From contig CAJUNX010000034.1 in NCBI GenBank assembly GCA_910587865.1, positions 1 to 26,147 of the forward strand: 26,147 nucleotides of DNA. The letters run 5' to 3'. Below the pieces are notes generated by a model that saw nothing but the letters and a program-made list of their open reading frames with translations, ran no database searches and had not been told where the DNA came from. Of the stretch, positions 15,520 through 23,910 are shown piece after piece. Every line of letters starts with the position of its first letter. Within the stretch, counting starts at the first letter, position 1. The position numbers and the translations under genes were made by a program. The stretch is from an uncultured Roseburia sp. (GTDB taxonomy: Bacteria > Bacillota > Clostridia > Lachnospirales > Lachnospiraceae).

Positions 15520-15568
15520 GTAGATAAAAAAACGTGCGGACAGGGGCGTGCGAATACGGATTTTATGC

Positions 15569-15596
15569 TTGACTTAGCGGGTTTTTCTGTTATAAT
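15569..15596 (+). promoter_or_regulatory. rpmH: rpmH promoter
   Basis: TTGACT (15569-15574), a 16-nt spacer and a perfect TATAAT (15591-15596) lie 38 nt upstream of the rpmH start and just beyond the last DnaA box. Confidence 0.8.
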
Positions 15597-15634
15597 TGAA
15601 AATGATGTTTTTTATGCAGGGAGGTGAAGAGAGA

Positions 15635-15769
15635 ATGAAGATGACATTTCAGCCGAAAAAGAAGAAGAGAGCCAGGGTTCATGGTTTCCGGAAGAGAATG
15701 AGCACTGCAGGCGGAAGAAAGGTACTGGCCGCGAGAAGATTAAAAGGCAGAAAGAAATTATCAGCATAG
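15635..15769 (+). CDS. rpmH: Large ribosomal subunit protein bL34
   Basis: This 44-aa basic protein starts MKMTFQPKKKKR and contains the bL34 core VHGFRKRMSTAGGRKVLAAR, ending in RLKGRKKLSA. It is a structural protein of the 50S subunit. GGAGGTGA precedes the ATG. It is the first gene of the right arm, as in most Gram-positive origins, with its own strong promoter. A terminator-like hairpin overlaps its stop codon. Confidence 0.98.
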   Translation: MKMTFQPKKKKRARVHGFRKRMSTAGGRKVLAARRLKGRKKLSA

Positions 15770-15798
15770 GCCACATCATATGTGGTCTTTTCTTCTTT
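15769..15798 (+). terminator. Terminator or attenuator between rpmH and rnpA
   Basis: GGCCACAT (15769-15776) pairs with ATGTGGTC (15780-15787), an 8-bp stem with one G-U and a 3-nt loop, followed by TTTTCTTCTTT. It begins on the last base of the rpmH stop codon. Partial termination here would give more bL34 mRNA than RnpA mRNA. Confidence 0.7.
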
Positions 15799-15849
15799 CT
15801 GGGGTAAGGTTTCTGTCATTGGGATTCTGACTGAGAAAAAGGATTGTCG

Positions 15850-16230
15850 ATGAAGTATTCGGAATCATTGAAGAAGACGGCGGATTTTAAACTCGTCTAC
15901 CGGAGCGGGATATCCTTTGCAAACCGCTATCTGGTGATGTATGTCCGGGCAAACGCAATGGAGCGAAACAGGCTCGGGATATCCGTCAGTAAAAAAGTTG
16001 GAAACAGTGTGGTAAGGCACCGTCTGACCCGGCTGATCCGGGAGAGTTACAGGCTGCAGGAAGACGTGTTCCATAGTGGTTGGGACATTGTAGTGATCGC
16101 AAGAGGAGCGGCACGCGGTATTACGTATCATCAGGTGGAGAGCGCGCTGCTGCATCTTGGAGGTCTTCATAAAATTATAGTTTGCCGCAGCGGCGGAGAG
16201 GGTTTACGGACGCCGCAGGGCAGCAGGTAA
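15850..16230 (+). CDS. rnpA: Ribonuclease P protein component
   Basis: RnpA is the protein cofactor of RNase P, which trims tRNA 5' leaders. The 126-aa basic protein carries the signature NRLGISVSKKVGNSVVRHRL followed by TRLIRES at about residues 38-64. The ATG at 15850 is preferred to the in-frame TTG at 15844 because AAGGA precedes it by 7 nt. The C-terminal 15 or so residues (GGEGLRTPQGSR) look unconserved. It lies 80 nt after rpmH and 31 nt before yidD. Confidence 0.96.
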   Translation: MKYSESLKKTADFKLVYRSGISFANRYLVMYVRANAMERNRLGISVSKKVGNSVVRHRLTRLIRESYRLQEDVFHSGWDIVVIARGAARGITYHQVESALLHLGGLHKIIVCRSGGEGLRTPQGSR

Positions 16231-16261
16231 TCCTAAATTTAGAAAAGAAGATGGAATCATT

Positions 16262-16471
16262 TTGAAAAGTATACTTATTTTTCTGATAAAATTTTATAGA
16301 AAGTATCTTTCTCCGTTGAAGACGACAAGGTGTCCGTATTATCCGACCTGTTCCACTTACGGGCTTGAGGCGGTTGAGAAATACGGGGCGCTGAAAGGCG
16401 GGGCACTTGCGCTGTGGAGAATTTTACGCTGTAATCCTTTTTCAAAAGGCGGATATGATCCGGTTCCATAG
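16262..16471 (+). CDS. yidD: Membrane protein insertion efficiency factor YidD
   Basis: YidD is a small membrane-associated protein that helps YidC-dependent insertion. The 69-aa protein shows the family core KFYRKYLSPLKTTRCPYYPTC followed by STYGLEAVEKYGALKGG and ends with NPFSKGGYDPVP. The start is TTG at 16262, where the family N-terminus begins; no strong ribosome-binding site precedes it, and a short ATG-TGA frame (16251-16265) overlaps this TTG. It lies 15 nt before yidC. Confidence 0.95.
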   Translation: MKSILIFLIKFYRKYLSPLKTTRCPYYPTCSTYGLEAVEKYGALKGGALALWRILRCNPFSKGGYDPVP

Positions 16472-16486
16472 TGGAGGTATTTGATA

Positions 16487-17788
16487 GTGTCAGAGATTTT
16501 GTTAACTGCATATGACGGTATGTTTCTTGGGCCGATTGCAAAAATTCTTGGATGGCTCATGAATGGGATTTATTATCTCATGTCGCTGCTTCATATTGAG
16601 AATGTAGGTCTTTCCATTATCCTTTTTACGATTGTAATTTATATTGTGCTTTTCCCGTTTACCTATAAGCAGCAGAAGTTTTCAAAGCTGCAGCAGAAGA
16701 TGCAGCCGGAGCTGAACGCGATCAACAAGAAGTATCACGGAAAGAAAGATCAGGCATCCATGATGGCCATGCAGGAAGAGACGCAGGCGGTGTATGAGAA
16801 ATACGGGGTTTCCATGATGGGAAGCTGTGTGCAGATGCTCATTCAGATGCCTCTTTTGTTTGCTCTTTACCGGGTGTTTATGAATGTTCCGGCCTATGTT
16901 ACCGGGGTGAAGAATAATTTTTCCGTTCTTGTGGATGAGATTATGGCGACGGGCGGCTATCAGGAGAAGATGACTCAGCTTGTGACGGATCTTCGGATTC
17001 TGACGCAGCCGGCAGCTGATTTTACGGTGACGGATTCGACGGCGATTTCCAATTCGATTGTGGACGTGCTCTATAAGCTGAATTCCACCGGATGGGACAC
17101 CTTAAAGGAGACGTTTCCGCAGCTCTCGGATTCGATTTCGACAACATTCGCGAAAGTGTCGGATGTAAATAATTTTCTCTGGCTGAATATTTCGGACACG
17201 CCCTGGCAGATTATCCGGACGAATTTTGAGAGCCGCTCCTACCTGCTGGTGTTTCTTGCGCTGATGATCCCGGTGCTTTCCTATGTAAGCCAGGTGGTCA
17301 ACATGAAGCTGATTCCGCAGAACAGCAATACCGGAAATGAGCAGAGCGACAATATGGCCCGTCAGATGAATATGATGAACAAGACGATGCCGCTGTTTTC
17401 GCTTGTGATGTGTTTTTCGGTTCCGGTCGGACTCGGTATATACTGGATTGCCGGTGCAGTGGTGCGCTCCGTGCAGCAGTTTTTCCTGAACAGACATTTC
17501 GAGAAGGTTGATCTTGAGGATATCATTAAGAAGAATCAGGAAAAAATGAAAAAGAAGCGCGAGAAGATGGGGATTGCGGAGAATCAGATTTCAAATGCCG
17601 CCAGGATGAATACCAGACAGATGGTGGATGCGAAAAAGAAGCAGCTGACAAGCGCCGAGAAGGAAGAGGAGATTCAGAAGGCGAATGCCGCGAGGTCAAA
17701 GGCGAAGGCGAACAGTATGAGCGCGAAGGCAAATCTGGTTCGGGAGTTTAATGAACGGAACAATAAGAAGCAGGGGGGACGGTTATGA
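16487..17788 (+). CDS. yidC: Membrane protein insertase YidC/OxaA
   Basis: YidC inserts and folds inner-membrane proteins, alone or with Sec. The 433-aa protein has transmembrane segments at about 18-35, 40-60, 110-130, 250-270 and 305-335. A charged hairpin follows the second (KLQQKMQPELNAINKKYHGK), and the third is preceded by GVSMMGSCVQMLIQMPLLFALYRVF-like sequence. The loop after segment three (about 135-235) is long and Ser/Thr-rich. The C-terminal 85 residues are very basic and coiled. GTG at 16487 is preferred to TTG at 16481, because GGAGG lies 9 nt before the GTG but only 3 nt before the TTG. It overlaps jag. Confidence 0.95.
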   Translation: MSEILLTAYDGMFLGPIAKILGWLMNGIYYLMSLLHIENVGLSIILFTIVIYIVLFPFTYKQQKFSKLQQKMQPELNAINKKYHGKKDQASMMAMQEETQAVYEKYGVSMMGSCVQMLIQMPLLFALYRVFMNVPAYVTGVKNNFSVLVDEIMATGGYQEKMTQLVTDLRILTQPAADFTVTDSTAISNSIVDVLYKLNSTGWDTLKETFPQLSDSISTTFAKVSDVNNFLWLNISDTPWQIIRTNFESRSYLLVFLALMIPVLSYVSQVVNMKLIPQNSNTGNEQSDNMARQMNMMNKTMPLFSLVMCFSVPVGLGIYWIAGAVVRSVQQFFLNRHFEKVDLEDIIKKNQEKMKKKREKMGIAENQISNAARMNTRQMVDAKKKQLTSAEKEEEIQKANAARSKAKANSMSAKANLVREFNERNNKKQGGRL

Positions 17789-18414
17789 GTATGGATTTTA
17801 TTGAGATTTCCGCAAAGACAGTGGAAGACGCGCTTACTGAAGCGGTGATTAAGCTTGGAACAACTCATGATAAGATCGAATATGAAGTGATCGAGAAGGG
17901 TAGTGCAGGTTTTCTTGGAATTGCCAGGAAAGATGCCGTGATTAAAGTCCGCAAAAAGAATGATGTGGAAGACAATATCCGCGTTTTTTTAAACCAGGTG
18001 TTCCGGGCAATGGAGCTTGAGGTTGAGATTCTGATCGAAAAGGTAAGCGACAGCAATGTCATAAATGTCGAGCTTAAGGGCGGCGATATGGGAGTGCTGA
18101 TCGGAAAAAGAGGACAGACGCTTGATTCTCTGCAGTATCTGACCAATCTTGCGGTGAATAAGAATACGGAAGAATATGTGAAGGTCAAGATTGACACCGA
18201 GGACTATCGGAAGAGAAGAAAGGAGACGCTTGAGAATTTGGCAAAAAATATTGCCTATAAAGTGAAGCGTTCCAAACGTCCGGTTTCCTTAGAGCCGATG
18301 AATCCGTTTGAGAGAAGGGTGATTCATTCCGCTCTGCAGAATGACAAGTTTGTGACAACACACAGTGAGGGCGATGAGCCGTACCGGCATGTTGTTGTGA
18401 CATTGAAGAGATAG
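17785..18414 (+). CDS. jag: RNA-binding protein Jag/KhpB
   Basis: Jag (KhpB/EloR) is an RNA-binding protein that with KhpA influences cell elongation in Gram-positives. The 209-aa protein has an N-terminal Jag_N domain (about 2-52), a KH domain with the GKRG loop at 107-110, and a C-terminal R3H domain with ERRVIH at 176-181. The ATG overlaps the yidC stop (ATGA); a second ATG at 17791 is also possible. It is the usual partner of yidC. A weak hairpin lies 25 nt downstream. Confidence 0.95.
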   Translation: MSMDFIEISAKTVEDALTEAVIKLGTTHDKIEYEVIEKGSAGFLGIARKDAVIKVRKKNDVEDNIRVFLNQVFRAMELEVEILIEKVSDSNVINVELKGGDMGVLIGKRGQTLDSLQYLTNLAVNKNTEEYVKVKIDTEDYRKRRKETLENLAKNIAYKVKRSKRPVSLEPMNPFERRVIHSALQNDKFVTTHSEGDEPYRHVVVTLKR

Positions 18415-18438
18415 GTACATAAGGGTAAGGATGGATGA

Positions 18439-18475
18439 GAAGGGGTTGTTGTGAGGACAGCTCCTTCTATTTTAT
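18439..18475 (+). terminator. Weak terminator candidate between jag and mnmE
   Basis: GAAGGGG (18439-18445) pairs with CTCCTTC (18461-18467) with one G-U and a 15-nt loop, followed by TATTTTATT. The loop is long and the T-run interrupted, so partial termination is the most that can be claimed. Confidence 0.4.
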
Positions 18476-18541
18476 TACGAAAACCGAAAGAGGGTATTGT
18501 GTGACAGTGAGACAGAGGATGGGAACAGAAGGGGGCAGGGG

Positions 18542-19948
18542 ATGAGTTCAGATACGATCGCTGCGGTTGCGACCGCTATGATGGGAGCGGGAATCGGTAT
18601 TGTCCGGATCAGCGGAGATCAGGCGGTGGAAACGGCGGATCAGATTTTTCGAAAGAAGGGCGGAGGAGCACTCCGTGAACAGGAAAGCCATACGATTCAC
18701 TACGGTACGATATGGGATAGCGGTGAAATGATTGATGAAGTGATGGTTCTTCTGATGCGGGCGCCGCGCAGTTATACGAGAGAGGATACGGTTGAGATTG
18801 ACTGTCACGGCGGCGTTTATGTGACAAAACGCATCTTAGAGGCAGTGATCCGACACGGTGCGCGGATTGCGGAACCCGGTGAATTTACGAAGCGGGCTTT
18901 TCTGAACGGAAGGATTGATCTCTCTCAGGCGGAGTCCGTGATGGATGTGATTCAGGCAAAAAATAAACTTGCATTAAATAATTCGGTCAGGCAGCTTTCC
19001 GGCATGCTTTCAAAGGAAATACAGGAAATCCGCAGTGTGATTCTGCACGAGATCGCGAGAATCGAATCGGCTTTGGACGATCCGGAACATATGAGTCTGG
19101 ACGGATATTCCGATTTTCTGCAGAAGATTGTGTCAGAGCAGGAGCAGAAGATCCGTCGCCTTTTGGCGGGTAGTGAGAATGGCAGGCTGTTAAGGGAAGG
19201 GATTTCCACAGTGATTGTCGGGAAACCGAATGCTGGAAAATCGTCATTACTTAACGCTTTACTGGGTGAGGAGCGGGCAATTGTGACAAATATCGCCGGA
19301 ACGACAAGGGATACGCTGCAGGAACAGATGAATTTCAACGGAATTCTTCTGAATGTGACAGATACCGCCGGCATTCGCCGGACAGAGGATGCTGTCGAAC
19401 GGATCGGTGTTGAGCGCTCCAAACAGCATCTTGCGGATGCGGATCTGGCGATTTATGTGGCGGATGCCTCGACAAAGCTGGATGAGAATGATTTTGAAAT
19501 TTTGGACTTGCTGACAGGTCACAAGGTGATTATACTGTTAAATAAATCGGATCTTCCTGCTGTGACGACGGAAGAAGAAATTGCCGCTGTAGTCAGGGCA
19601 CGGATCCGGTCAGAGGAAGAAGACTGGAATCTTCGCATTTTCTCTTTTTCCGCAAAGGAAGGGGAAGGGATGGAGCGTCTGGAGCACGCGGTGCAGGAGA
19701 TGTTTTTTTCCGGCGAGATTTCGTTTGATCAGGAAGTGTGTATCACAAATGTGCGTCATCAGTCTGCGTTATCGGATGCTCTCGCCTCGATTGAATTGGT
19801 GAAGCAGAGTATAGCGGATGCGATGCCGGAGGATTTTTATTCGATTGATCTGATGAATGCGTATGAGAAGCTGGGTACAATCATCGGGGAATCGGTTGAG
19901 GATGATCTGGTGAATGAGATTTTCGGAAGTTTCTGTATGGGAAAATGA
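18542..19948 (+). CDS. mnmE: tRNA uridine-5-carboxymethylaminomethyl modification GTPase MnmE
   Basis: MnmE with MnmG modifies wobble U34 of several tRNAs using GTP, tetrahydrofolate and FAD. The 468-aa protein has an N-terminal tetrahydrofolate-binding domain, then a GTPase domain with G1 GKPNAGKSS, GTTRDT, DTAGIR and NKSD, and the C-terminal catalytic Cys motif FCMGK. The ATG at 18542 fits the family start (DTIAAVATAMG-like) and has GGGGG 6 nt upstream; the frame is open to a TTG at 18497. mnmG follows after 31 nt. Confidence 0.97.
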   Translation: MSSDTIAAVATAMMGAGIGIVRISGDQAVETADQIFRKKGGGALREQESHTIHYGTIWDSGEMIDEVMVLLMRAPRSYTREDTVEIDCHGGVYVTKRILEAVIRHGARIAEPGEFTKRAFLNGRIDLSQAESVMDVIQAKNKLALNNSVRQLSGMLSKEIQEIRSVILHEIARIESALDDPEHMSLDGYSDFLQKIVSEQEQKIRRLLAGSENGRLLREGISTVIVGKPNAGKSSLLNALLGEERAIVTNIAGTTRDTLQEQMNFNGILLNVTDTAGIRRTEDAVERIGVERSKQHLADADLAIYVADASTKLDENDFEILDLLTGHKVIILLNKSDLPAVTTEEEIAAVVRARIRSEEEDWNLRIFSFSAKEGEGMERLEHAVQEMFFSGEISFDQEVCITNVRHQSALSDALASIELVKQSIADAMPEDFYSIDLMNAYEKLGTIIGESVEDDLVNEIFGSFCMGK

Positions 19949-19979
19949 CAAATGAGGATAGGAAAGGTGTGTGTAATAT

Positions 19980-21917
19980 ATGTCAGCAGGTCACAGATGT
20001 GTAAAGGAGACTTATGAAGTGGTTGTTGTCGGCGCCGGCCATGCAGGGTGCGAGGCGGCGCTGGCGTCGGCGAGACTGGGACTTGATACCATTCTTTTTA
20101 CGGTCAGTGTGGACAGTATTGCGCTGATGCCGTGCAATCCCAATATCGGAGGGAGTTCCAAGGGACACCTGGTGCGTGAGATTGACGCACTCGGCGGGGA
20201 GATGGGAATTAATATTGACAAGACCTTTATTCAGTCAAAGATGCTGAACCGGTCGAAAGGACCTGCCGTACATTCTCTCCGCGCACAGGCTGATAAAGCG
20301 GATTATAGCAGGGAAATGCGACAGACACTTCAACGTACAAAGCATCTGACCATCCGTCAGGCGGAGGTCTCCGAGATTCTGACCGAGGATGATCTTTCCG
20401 ATCAGAAGAGCGCTGAGAACATGAGAAAACAGATCGCTGCGGTGCGTACCGTATCGGGTGCAATGTATTTCTGCAGGGCTGTGATTTTGTGTACCGGGAC
20501 GTATCTGAAGGCGCGGTGTCTGACCGGGGAGATGATCAGCTATACCGGTCCGAATGGTCTGATGGCGGCAAATTATCTGACGGATTCTTTGGTCGCGCAC
20601 GGTATTGAGATGTATCGTTTTAAAACGGGAACACCGGCGAGAATCGACAAAAATTCCATTGATTTTTCAAAAATGGAAGAGCAGAAGGGGGACGAGACGA
20701 TTGTTCCGTTTTCGTTTACGACGAATCCAGAGGATGTGCAGATTGATCAGGTATCGTGCTGGCTGACTTATACAAACGAGAGGACGCATGAGATCATCCG
20801 GAAGAATCTGGACCGTTCTCCGATTTATGCCGGAGTGATTGAGGGGACCGGCCCGCGGTACTGTCCCTCGATCGAGGATAAGGTGGTAAAGTTTGCGGAC
20901 AAGAACCGTCATCAGATTTTTTTAGAGCCGGAGGGAATTCACACGAATGAGATGTATGTGGGCGGAATGTCATCCTCACTTCCAGAGGATGTGCAGTATG
21001 AGATGTACCGCACGCTGCCGGGACTTGAGAATGCAAAAATCGTGCGCAATGCATATGCGATTGAGTATGACTGCATCAATCCGAATCAGCTGAATGCGAC
21101 GCTGGAATTTAAGGCGATTCGGGGACTTTTTTCCGGGGGACAGTTTAACGGGAGCAGCGGTTATGAGGAAGCGGCCTGCCAGGGATTGGTTGCGGGAATC
21201 AATGCCGCGATGCAGATCAAAGGGAGAGAGCCACTGATCCTGGATCGCTCGGAGGCGTATATCGGCGTGCTGATCGATGATCTCGTGACAAAAGAAAATC
21301 ATGAGCCGTACCGGATGATGACGTCCCGGGCGGAATATCGTCTGATTCTGCGTCAGGACAATGCGGATCTGCGTCTGACCAGAAAGGGGTATGAGATCGG
21401 TCTGATTTCGGAGGAGCGCTATCAGGCAGTGTGCAGAAAAGAACAGGAGATCAGAGAGGAGCTTTCGCGTATTGCGAAAGTGCGCATCGGTGCCGGCAGA
21501 GAGGTGCAGGCTCTTTTGGAATCTTACGGCAGTATTCCTTTGAATACAGGGATCAGTCTCGCGGAGCTGATACGCCGGCCGGAGCTCGATTATGAAAAGC
21601 TTGCACCGATTGATCCAGAACGGCCTTCCGTTTCACCGGGGGCAGCGGAGCAGATCAATATCAATATCAAATACGAGGGTTATATCACCAGGCAGAAAAA
21701 ACAGGTGGATCAGTTTCGGAAGATCGAGAAGAAAAAAATACCGGAAGGATTTGATTATGATGAGGTGCCCAGCCTTCGGATTGAGGCAAGACAGAAATTA
21801 AAGCTGTATCAGCCTTCTTCCATCGGACAGGCATCGCGGATTTCCGGGGTTTCTCCGGCGGATATTTCCGTACTGCTGGTGTATATGGAACAGCTGAGAC
21901 GGAAGCAGATGTTATGA
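19980..21917 (+). CDS. mnmG: tRNA uridine-5-carboxymethylaminomethyl modification enzyme MnmG (GidA)
   Basis: MnmG is the FAD-binding partner of MnmE. The 645-aa protein has the FAD motif VVGAGHAGCEAALA near residues 15-30, the substrate motif MPCNPNIGGSSKGHLVREID near 48-67, and a GidA signature GGQFNGSSGYEEAACQG near 385-401. The C-terminal helical domain ends in SIGQASRISGVSPADISVLL. The ATG at 19980 is the only good start in frame, with AGGAAAGG about 12 nt upstream. rsmG follows after 45 nt. Confidence 0.97.
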   Translation: MSAGHRCVKETYEVVVVGAGHAGCEAALASARLGLDTILFTVSVDSIALMPCNPNIGGSSKGHLVREIDALGGEMGINIDKTFIQSKMLNRSKGPAVHSLRAQADKADYSREMRQTLQRTKHLTIRQAEVSEILTEDDLSDQKSAENMRKQIAAVRTVSGAMYFCRAVILCTGTYLKARCLTGEMISYTGPNGLMAANYLTDSLVAHGIEMYRFKTGTPARIDKNSIDFSKMEEQKGDETIVPFSFTTNPEDVQIDQVSCWLTYTNERTHEIIRKNLDRSPIYAGVIEGTGPRYCPSIEDKVVKFADKNRHQIFLEPEGIHTNEMYVGGMSSSLPEDVQYEMYRTLPGLENAKIVRNAYAIEYDCINPNQLNATLEFKAIRGLFSGGQFNGSSGYEEAACQGLVAGINAAMQIKGREPLILDRSEAYIGVLIDDLVTKENHEPYRMMTSRAEYRLILRQDNADLRLTRKGYEIGLISEERYQAVCRKEQEIREELSRIAKVRIGAGREVQALLESYGSIPLNTGISLAELIRRPELDYEKLAPIDPERPSVSPGAAEQININIKYEGYITRQKKQVDQFRKIEKKKIPEGFDYDEVPSLRIEARQKLKLYQPSSIGQASRISGVSPADISVLLVYMEQLRRKQML

Positions 21918-21962
21918 TTTCAGATTGCGTCGTTTTAAAATAAGCGGCAGGAAGGAATGATT

Positions 21963-22685
21963 ATGAATGACAGGAATGAGGGGTTGCAAAAATTCCGGGA
22001 CGGCGTAAAAGAACTGGGGATTTCTCTCACAGAGGATCAGTATGGCCAGTTTCTTCTTTATTATGATATGCTGACAGAAAAAAATAAGGTGATGAATCTG
22101 ACTGCAATCACGGAATTTGACGAGGTTGTGGAAAAGCATTTTCTTGACAGTTTGTCACTGTGTAAGGTGTCTGATCTGGATCGGGAGATTCGTGTTCTCG
22201 ATCTTGGTACCGGAGCGGGATTTCCGGGGATTCCTTTAAAAATAGCGTTCCCGAAGATCCGACTGGTGCTCGCGGATTCTTTGAATAAACGGATCCTTTT
22301 TCTTCGGGAGGTGCTTAAGGCACTGTCCCTTGAGACGGTTTCCGCAATTCATGCCCGTGCGGAAGAACTTGCGGAAAATCGTGAATATCGGGAACAGTTT
22401 GACCTATGCGTTTCACGTGCCGTGGCAAATTTATCTACTCTGAGTGAGTACTGTCTTCCGTTTGTAAAGACAGGAGGACAGTTTATTTCATACAAATCGG
22501 GAGAGGTGGAAGATGAGGCAGAGAAGGCCGGTCACGCCATCCGTCTGCTGGGAGGAAAGCTGGAGGAGATTTATCGATTTCAGCTGAATGAGAACAGCCG
22601 CTCGTTTGTCAGGATTGTGAAAAAAAAGAAGACCCCGGGGGCGTATCCGAGAAAAGCGGGTACGCCGTCGAGGTCTCCGTTGTAA
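21963..22685 (+). CDS. rsmG: 16S rRNA (guanine527-N7)-methyltransferase
   Basis: RsmG methylates G527 of 16S rRNA using S-adenosylmethionine. The 240-aa protein has the SAM-binding motif VLDLGTGAGFPGIPLKI near 79-95 and a C-terminal tail YPRKAGTPSRSPL like that conserved in Gram-positive RsmG proteins. The ATG at 21963 is preferred over the one at 21957, because GGAAGGA lies 7 nt before it but only 1 nt before the earlier ATG. The DNA encoding the tail also forms the terminator of the convergent gene. parA and parB, the usual downstream neighbours in Gram-positive origins, do not follow. Confidence 0.96.
   Translation: MNDRNEGLQKFRDGVKELGISLTEDQYGQFLLYYDMLTEKNKVMNLTAITEFDEVVEKHFLDSLSLCKVSDLDREIRVLDLGTGAGFPGIPLKIAFPKIRLVLADSLNKRILFLREVLKALSLETVSAIHARAEELAENREYREQFDLCVSRAVANLSTLSEYCLPFVKTGGQFISYKSGEVEDEAEKAGHAIRLLGGKLEEIYRFQLNENSRSFVRIVKKKKTPGAYPRKAGTPSRSPL
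22620..22675 (-). terminator. Terminator of the hydrolase gene, embedded in rsmG
   Basis: In the minus-strand transcript a long imperfect hairpin pairs 22657-22675 with 22631-22649 (7 bp, two mismatches, 6 bp, one mismatch, 3 bp) and is followed by UUC and eight U (22627-22620). All of it lies inside the last 66 bases of rsmG. On the plus strand the same DNA forms a 10-bp stem with one G-U but without a U-run, so it should terminate mainly leftward transcription. Confidence 0.8.
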
Positions 22686-22692
22686 GCTGCGG

Positions 22693-23643
22693 TTAAGCGT
22701 GAAGAAATTGCCCGATAATGGTCAAAAGTTTGTCCGGCATCTCAAGCTGCGGAACAAGCTTTGCATTTGAGAGATATGTGGTCTCGATCAGGGAGTTCTT
22801 TCTGGCGTATGCCTCTGCGATCGAAACGGCATTTTTTATCGTGTTGCTTTCGATAATGCAAATCGGGATGGAAATATTTTTCAGTGCATGATCGATTGCG
22901 TTGTCCGTGTAATGTGCTTCGATGCTTGCCATGAGGTATTTGCCATGACCCTTTTCCATGTGTGCCGCCTCATAATATGCATCAAGCATTTTGCTGGAAA
23001 CCAGCTGCGGTCTGCAGAAATAAATGTTGCGCAGCTCTTTTGCAATATTTGACTCATGTGTCCGTATATTATAGAGAAACGTACCGATCAGCGGCGACTC
23101 GATCAGAAACTTTCTGATCATGGAAAACTGATCCGTCGTTCGCTCAAACGACTCGATGGATGGAGGATTGATCGCGATGATCCGGCGGATCAGGTCCTGA
23201 TTCATGTTCTGTGCCAATACTGCAAACGAGACGGAGTTGCTCGTAGTGATGACATCCGGCTGTGTTCCGATCACCTGCTGAATGAAATCCGTGATCAGCT
23301 GAACATACAGATAATTCGTGTAGGTGAGATACGGTTTTTCAGAACGGCCGCACCCGAGCAGATCAATGGTGTATACGGTGTGATCTTTTTCCAGTTTTTT
23401 GACCAGTCTGCACCATTCGTAGGAAGAGCTGATGGGATTGAGCTCATGAATGAGCAGCACCGGGGAACCGGAACCGCGTCTGGTATAAAAGATATTTCCG
23501 TTTTTCCAGTGATAATATTCGCCGTCCTGGGATTTTAAAATATTTTTCATTTCAGCTGTGATATCGACAAACCGGTTGGCAAGGTGTATCGCGCCGGCAG
23601 CGACAGCGGTTAAAAAGAAAACATGTTTGATATTTTTTTTCAT
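22693..23643 (-). CDS. Membrane-anchored alpha/beta-hydrolase-fold protein, possibly catalytically degenerate
   Basis: The 316-aa protein begins with a short hydrophobic stretch (8-22), a likely signal anchor, followed by an alpha/beta-hydrolase fold: SPVLLIHEL (60-68), the strand and turn YTIDLLGCGRSEKP (91-104), and a C-terminal helix QLEMPDKLLTIIGQFL. The nucleophile elbow reads SNSVS (135-139) instead of GxSxG. Glu265 is a possible acid. At the position expected for the catalytic His the sequence is AKLVPQLE, with no His. The ATG at 23643 has GGGAGG 6 nt upstream, a good promoter at 23698-23726 and a terminator. It is transcribed head-on to replication. Substrate unknown. Confidence 0.75.
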   Translation of the reverse strand: MKKNIKHVFFLTAVAAGAIHLANRFVDITAEMKNILKSQDGEYYHWKNGNIFYTRRGSGSPVLLIHELNPISSSYEWCRLVKKLEKDHTVYTIDLLGCGRSEKPYLTYTNYLYVQLITDFIQQVIGTQPDVITTSNSVSFAVLAQNMNQDLIRRIIAINPPSIESFERTTDQFSMIRKFLIESPLIGTFLYNIRTHESNIAKELRNIYFCRPQLVSSKMLDAYYEAAHMEKGHGKYLMASIEAHYTDNAIDHALKNISIPICIIESNTIKNAVSIAEAYARKNSLIETTYLSNAKLVPQLEMPDKLLTIIGQFLHA

Positions 23644-23697
23644 AGTATCCTCCCGGAATATGATTTTCTGATATTTGAAAGGGTGAGTTATAATTAT

Positions 23698-23726
23698 ATT
23701 ATAGCCGCTTTTGTTTGGTTATACAA
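23698..23726 (-). promoter_or_regulatory. Promoter of the hydrolase-fold gene
   Basis: On the minus strand TTGTAT (23721-23726), a 17-nt spacer and a perfect TATAAT (23698-23703) lie about 55 nt upstream of the start codon at 23643. Confidence 0.75.
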
Positions 23727-23779
23727 ATTAATTTTTGATTTAGGCGGCAAAAAATCGTGTAGAAAATAAAAAACTATAG

Positions 23780-23808
23780 TTGTAATTTATTTGATTTCGG
23801 CTTATTGT
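23780..23808 (+). promoter_or_regulatory. Candidate promoter of the DegS-like gene
   Basis: TTGTAA (23780-23785), a 17-nt spacer and TATTGT (23803-23808) each match four of six consensus bases. It lies about 100 nt upstream of the start at 23911 in an AT-rich divergent gap, where chance matches are frequent. Confidence 0.35.
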
Positions 23809-23910
23809 AAAATAAGTTTCTTTGGTGTAATCTTATATGTTGCACATGTTCTGCAGAGAGTAGGCTGAAACAAAATATTTTAAAACATGAGAGAAAGAGA
23901 GAGGAGAAAT

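Noticed and set aside
22410..22419. GTTTCACGTG inside rsmG as a second parS
   Set aside because: Only one half matches; the other side reads CCGTGG, so the palindrome fails.
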